Shown in pieces: positions 60,516 through 64,000 of a DNA stretch of 64,000 nt. Location of the stretch: NCBI GenBank assembly GCA_034766995.1, contig CM068314.1, forward strand, positions 35,838,208-35,902,207, given 5' to 3'. Below the pieces are notes generated by a model. The model searched no databases. It was given only the letters and a program-made list of their open reading frames with translations, and was not told the origin of the DNA. Origin of the DNA: Acanthacorydalis orientalis. Lineage: Eukaryota; Arthropoda; Insecta; Megaloptera; Corydalidae. Position 1 is the stretch's first letter; every line of letters begins with the position of its first letter. The position numbers were made by a program, and so were the translations under genes.

Positions 60516-61220
60516 TTACTGAAAAGCAACAATTATTTTTAGATTTTTTTCATCAGAATTCTTGTCACTATCTGACAAAGTTCGGCACCATTTGCGAACT
60601 GGTGCGAAATCACTTTCATCACTAGAAAAGATAGTCAGTGCATCAGATCTGCATGGTAAAGACAATGGTTCTTCACAAATAGAATTAGCGTCAACTTCAC
60701 CCTCGTTCTGTGTTGATTTTTTTTCCTCTGACAATGTAATCAGCGATTAAACTTTGCGGTGATCATTTTATTAACTTTTTATGCAGTTCGTGATATCCAG
60801 ACATACAATTCTTCAGCTCGCGCTTGAATTTGAAGGCTTGTTCAGAATTAGTGTTATTGACAAGAAAATGATTTTCCAATTTATTGCAAAGTTGAAGAAC
60901 TTCTCGAATTATATTTGCAGGGAGGGGGATAGGTTTCCCTTCCGCTTCACTATCGTTTCCTGGATCTTCGACGATATCTAAAGTTATACCAATAATATCA
61001 TCGCCACTTAAGGGATTATCCACAAGCAATTTGTCAACATCATTCTGTCTACAGGTATCAAAACCTTCTCCATCAATTTCATGTGCCAAAGTGATAATTT
61101 CAGCTGATTATGTCGATGTTTGAATAGTTGCACTGTTTGCAACACATCCAGGTCAAGTTGCTTTCCAGCAAGCATTTAAATTATGTGGTCTTATTTCGGC
61201 GATAGCAAATATAACATGAT
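60516..61220 (-). pseudogene. Tigger-like (pogo superfamily) transposase C-terminus
   Basis: Minus-strand frames read LNACWKAT near 61165-61190, then AEIITLAHEIDGEGFDTC and DVDKLLVDN, then (763-aligned open frame 60763-61089) CNKLENHFLVNNTNSEQAF and ELKNCMSGYHELHKKLIK. Tigger-type transposases have, after the DDD domain, a tail of the form ACW-K, a long acidic linker, a helical segment and a final basic helix; this matches in order. Acidic Ser/Asp-rich sequence (60516-60734) follows in another frame. Stops occur upstream of 61089. No catalytic residues are present. Confidence 0.7.
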
Positions 61221-61410
61221 TTAAACAGTCCAAAATAGAAAAATAAAATTAAATTTAAATTAGAAAATATAACAATTTAAATTTAATTTTTTTAAATAAC
61301 GTGCAGCTCATATATGTATATACAATGGGAAAACTTCGAATTTGCATGAAATATGCACCGCATAACTTCAAAGCCGCATTAAAAAGATATACATAAAACA
61401 GACTCTACTG

Positions 61411-62262
61411 AATATAACATATTATATTCCTATTTTTGCTAAGTAATTTTTTTTAGATTTAGTTTATAATTCTTTATATGAATATATAAAAACTGACATA
61501 CATATATATATATAGTGCTATGTGTGTTTCTTTTTATGAACAAAATTAATCGAACATAATTAGATTACTTTTATTTTTATAATTGTTTACATATTTTATG
61601 ATAGAATGTATTGTATATTTCATTGACTTATCACCAATCGATAAAAATAAGAATCTAAATTAATTTCATAGATTTGCCAATTGCCTTCTTTACAATAGAA
61701 ATTATAGTTTTCTTAAATTCTATTAATCATTAACCCTCCGCTACTACGGACGACTATTATTGCTCGCCATGAAACGATCTTCATAGTTACAGACGATTGT
61801 AATCGCCCGATATATAGCATTCACTTATAACCACTCCCCAAAGTTAATTAATAAATTAAAAATATCCTGCTTTAAGTAACAACACTTCTCTTCTAATTAA
61901 AATTATTATTAAGGTGTAATTCTCTGAGGCGTTAAGCTTAGAACGCCAGACACCGTCCGCGTGGTAAATATACGCTTAAGACTCAGAGTCCCGTCCCGCA
62001 GTGGCGTACTGAGAAATTTCATGAGAAGTTCCGTTTTTGAGATATTTAATACAAACTCGTTGCTCGAAATTTAGACATAGTAAAATTCGCCGAACACACC
62101 AAACACTGCTTTACAAAAACATCAACAGTTCGCGAATGGTTTCAAAGATTGCAATAATTTTTGGTACAGATTACAATGGAGGAATTACTAACATTATCGT
62201 TTAACGTTGGGTTTGCGTGGCTCTTTTAAAATAAAAATTCCCGAATTTTTTTGATCAGGGTA

Positions 62263-62264
<2 letters not shown>
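61411..62264. other. spacer with GC-elevated patches
   Basis: 61730-61830 and 61925-62020 are CpG-containing patches. TTAACCCTCCGCTACTACGG at 61732 resembles a piggyBac-type end, followed by an imperfect internal repeat (ACGGACGACTATTATTGCTC and ACAGACGATTGTAATCGCCC), but no matching other end was found. Around 62125-62150 a phrase readable as REWFQRLQ resembles a transposase DNA-binding segment; too short to call. Confidence 0.35.

Positions 62265-62303
<39 letters not shown>
62265..62303. repeat. (TA)n microsatellite
   Basis: Short TA array followed by CATA units. Confidence 0.95.
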
Positions 62304-62305
<2 letters not shown>

Positions 62306-62675
62306 TATACATACGAGGTTTACTATCTTTTTGTTATTTATATCTCAGTGGTGTAGCCAAGATTTTTCAAGGAAGTGTGCTATTTTAACCAAATTTAATT
62401 ACCAAGATTAAATCTGATAATTCTTTATTAGATTAGAAGTGTTCGTTCATGGTCAATAGTGAGGTTAGACACTAATAAAAATAAATACAGATAATTGAGA
62501 ATAAAGATGAATGAACAAAATTAATATAATGAATCCTATTTCATTTTAATTGAATAATATTATTATGTTTTTCTCTTAGATAACGCAATTCTTTTGATTA
62601 GATAACGCGAAGAAAATGAAACATATTGTGTGTATATATGTCCATTAATTTTTTAAATAATTGACATAATAGTCA

Positions 62676-62678
<3 letters not shown>

Positions 62679-62755
<77 letters not shown>

Positions 62756-62758
62756 ATT
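62679..62758. repeat. (TA)n microsatellite
   Basis: About 38 units with a TTA break at 62745. Confidence 0.97.
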
Positions 62759-63956
62759 ATTCAATAAAAGTGGAACAAAAATAAAGAATATGCAATTTTT
62801 TTTGTGTATACATATTTTTTTACTTTGCCTTTCCGTACACTGTGAGTGTATAAATAAAACAATTTAATTAAAAAATAATGAGTTTATTTAAATATATACA
62901 TATATACACACACACATTTTTGTATTCCTTTAGTGTCTTTTGTCATTTCATAAGGAGAAAGTTCTAGATTAAACTATCTGAGTAGTATTGTATTTCATAT
63001 TGTTTGATTAGGTATTCGACTTTAAATAATGATGAAAATATAAAAGATTAATTAAGATAACTATTTTCTATTTCGTTTACGAAACGTTTATGTATTTTGA
63101 TTGTATATTTTATAAAATTTAAATTTTAAATAATGATAATACTTAATTACACACATTCTTGACCGATACTCGTAATTACGTTCTATTATGACTTCACCAA
63201 CAATTTAAAAATCTTGTTCATAATCGTTACAATAACCGATATTATACGCCTTACCTTAACTCTTAAGAATAGATTATATCAACATCTAACAAAAATTACG
63301 ATTGAGTTAACATATCAAAAAGGTAATAAGAGTTTCCGAAATTGTAACACAGGCAAGGGAAAAACTTTCATTTTGTATAAAAAAATATGTCAAATTATAT
63401 TTTATATTATTTATCTTTCATACTCAATTTGTCAAAAGACCTAAATTCCATAATAATAATTTGTAGTTTATTTAGAAAAAAAAATATAACATACGTAAAC
63501 CTTAATTCAATAATTTTAAAATTGATAATCTCTATTACTTGTAAAGTTGCCTAGTAGCAATACTATGTATTCTCTTATGCAAATAAATATAAGATTTGTT
63601 TTTTTTCGAAAAAATCCCCCTCTATTTTAATAGAATCTCTAATTCAAACGTTAGATGTTTGGACCCGGTTTAATTGTTATTTCACCTACATGTTCAAATG
63701 ATTAGTAAATACCTATATTTGATGACCAACATCATGCCGGAAGTATTCGATAAAAACCTTGGCCTTGGTCATTGCTATTTTTTAATGAATATAATATGAG
63801 TTCAATGTATTTATAATCAAGGTCTGGACATACAAAAAACATCAAGTCGGCGAGGGAGTACAATGCCCTGACGATCGTGCGACGGACAGTGATGTTATTG
63901 ACATATTATGATACGACTTCAACCGCCTTTTAAATTCAATTTCAAAATGTATATAC
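62759..63956. other. AT-rich spacer with a small GC-elevated patch
   Basis: No gene recognised. 63840-63900 is CpG-containing, with no clear frame. Confidence 0.55.
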
Positions 63957-63990
63957 ATGTACATGCATATATATATATATATATATATAT
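63957..63990. repeat. (TA)n microsatellite at window edge
   Basis: GCATA then a TA array then CATACATA to the window end. Confidence 0.95.
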
Positions 63991-64000
63991 ACATACATAT

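Larger units (their letters stand above)
60170..61410 (-). mobile_element. Tigger/pogo-type element, internally deleted
   Basis: The right edge (reverse complement) reads CAGTAGAGTCTGTTTTATG, a CAGT-starting terminus with following ATGCGG phrases typical of Tigger/pogo elements. Similar CCGCATAAAA / TCGCATAAAA phrases recur at about 60200-60400, marking the other non-coding end, though the exact left terminus is unclear. Between them only the C-terminal transposase portion survives. The DNA-binding and DDD regions are missing next to the 5' end. A TA array (60314-60368) lies inside the presumed element. Confidence 0.65.

Noticed and set aside
61732..61830. TTAACCCTCCGCTACTACGG as a piggyBac-type terminus.
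   Set aside because: No matching inverted terminus was found downstream and the similarity is only a few bases.

Overview
This is strongly A+T-rich nuclear DNA from an animal, most likely an insect. The evidence is indirect: long (TA)n microsatellites every 1-2 kb, at least ten decayed Tc1/mariner-superfamily transposons with TA target sites, CpG retained in the few GC-richer islands, and no operons, ribosome binding sites, tRNA or rRNA genes. The mix of mariner lineages and a promoter-like TCAGTT initiator fit an insect, and a hymenopteran is plausible, but nothing here fixes the species. No complete host protein-coding gene was found. The window reads as intergenic or giant-intron DNA.

Layout. 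0-7.7 kb: AT-rich spacer with microsatellites, a 67-bp tandem duplication (3183-3316) and an 87-bp TTAA-bounded inverted-repeat element (3466-3552). 7.7-9.4 kb: a terminal scrap of a DDxD transposon, a GC-rich hairpin block, an unidentified small ORF, and a 537-bp mariner deletion derivative set inside a TA array. 11 kb: first copy of a foldback repeat family found at six places. 15.5-19.7 kb: a GC-rich repeat tail, a 1.0-kb mariner-like element and a mauritiana-type mariner remnant. 20-29 kb: spacer, more foldback copies, a 112-bp palindrome and several CpG-retaining islands. The island at 28.3-28.9 kb is the best candidate for a promoter plus first coding exon (+ strand). 29.6-31.3 kb: a Tc1 element with both ends. 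34-37.7 kb: two different mariner remnants. 40-43.8 kb: another mauritiana-type fragment, a CpG-rich island with a 39-codon ORF, and two foldback copies. 44.4-45.6 kb: a 227-bp direct duplication. 46.5-47 kb: a second copy of the mariner deletion derivative. 50.7-53.4 kb: a DDxD transposon lacking its third catalytic region and the 5' half of another mariner. 57-58.2 kb: a 1212-bp mariner, the apparent parent type of the two deletion derivatives. 58.9-61.4 kb: another mariner remnant and the C-terminal part of a Tigger/pogo transposase. The rest is AT-rich spacer.

How it works together. The window looks like a transposon graveyard rather than a functional locus. Every transposase I could read carries stops, frameshifts, internal deletions or lost catalytic residues, so nothing here should move on its own. 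Non-autonomous derivatives lie near full-length relatives. The TA microsatellites and the TA-targeting transposons are physically associated: several elements directly abut, or sit inside, TA arrays. Any host function probably lies in the short CpG-retaining islands.
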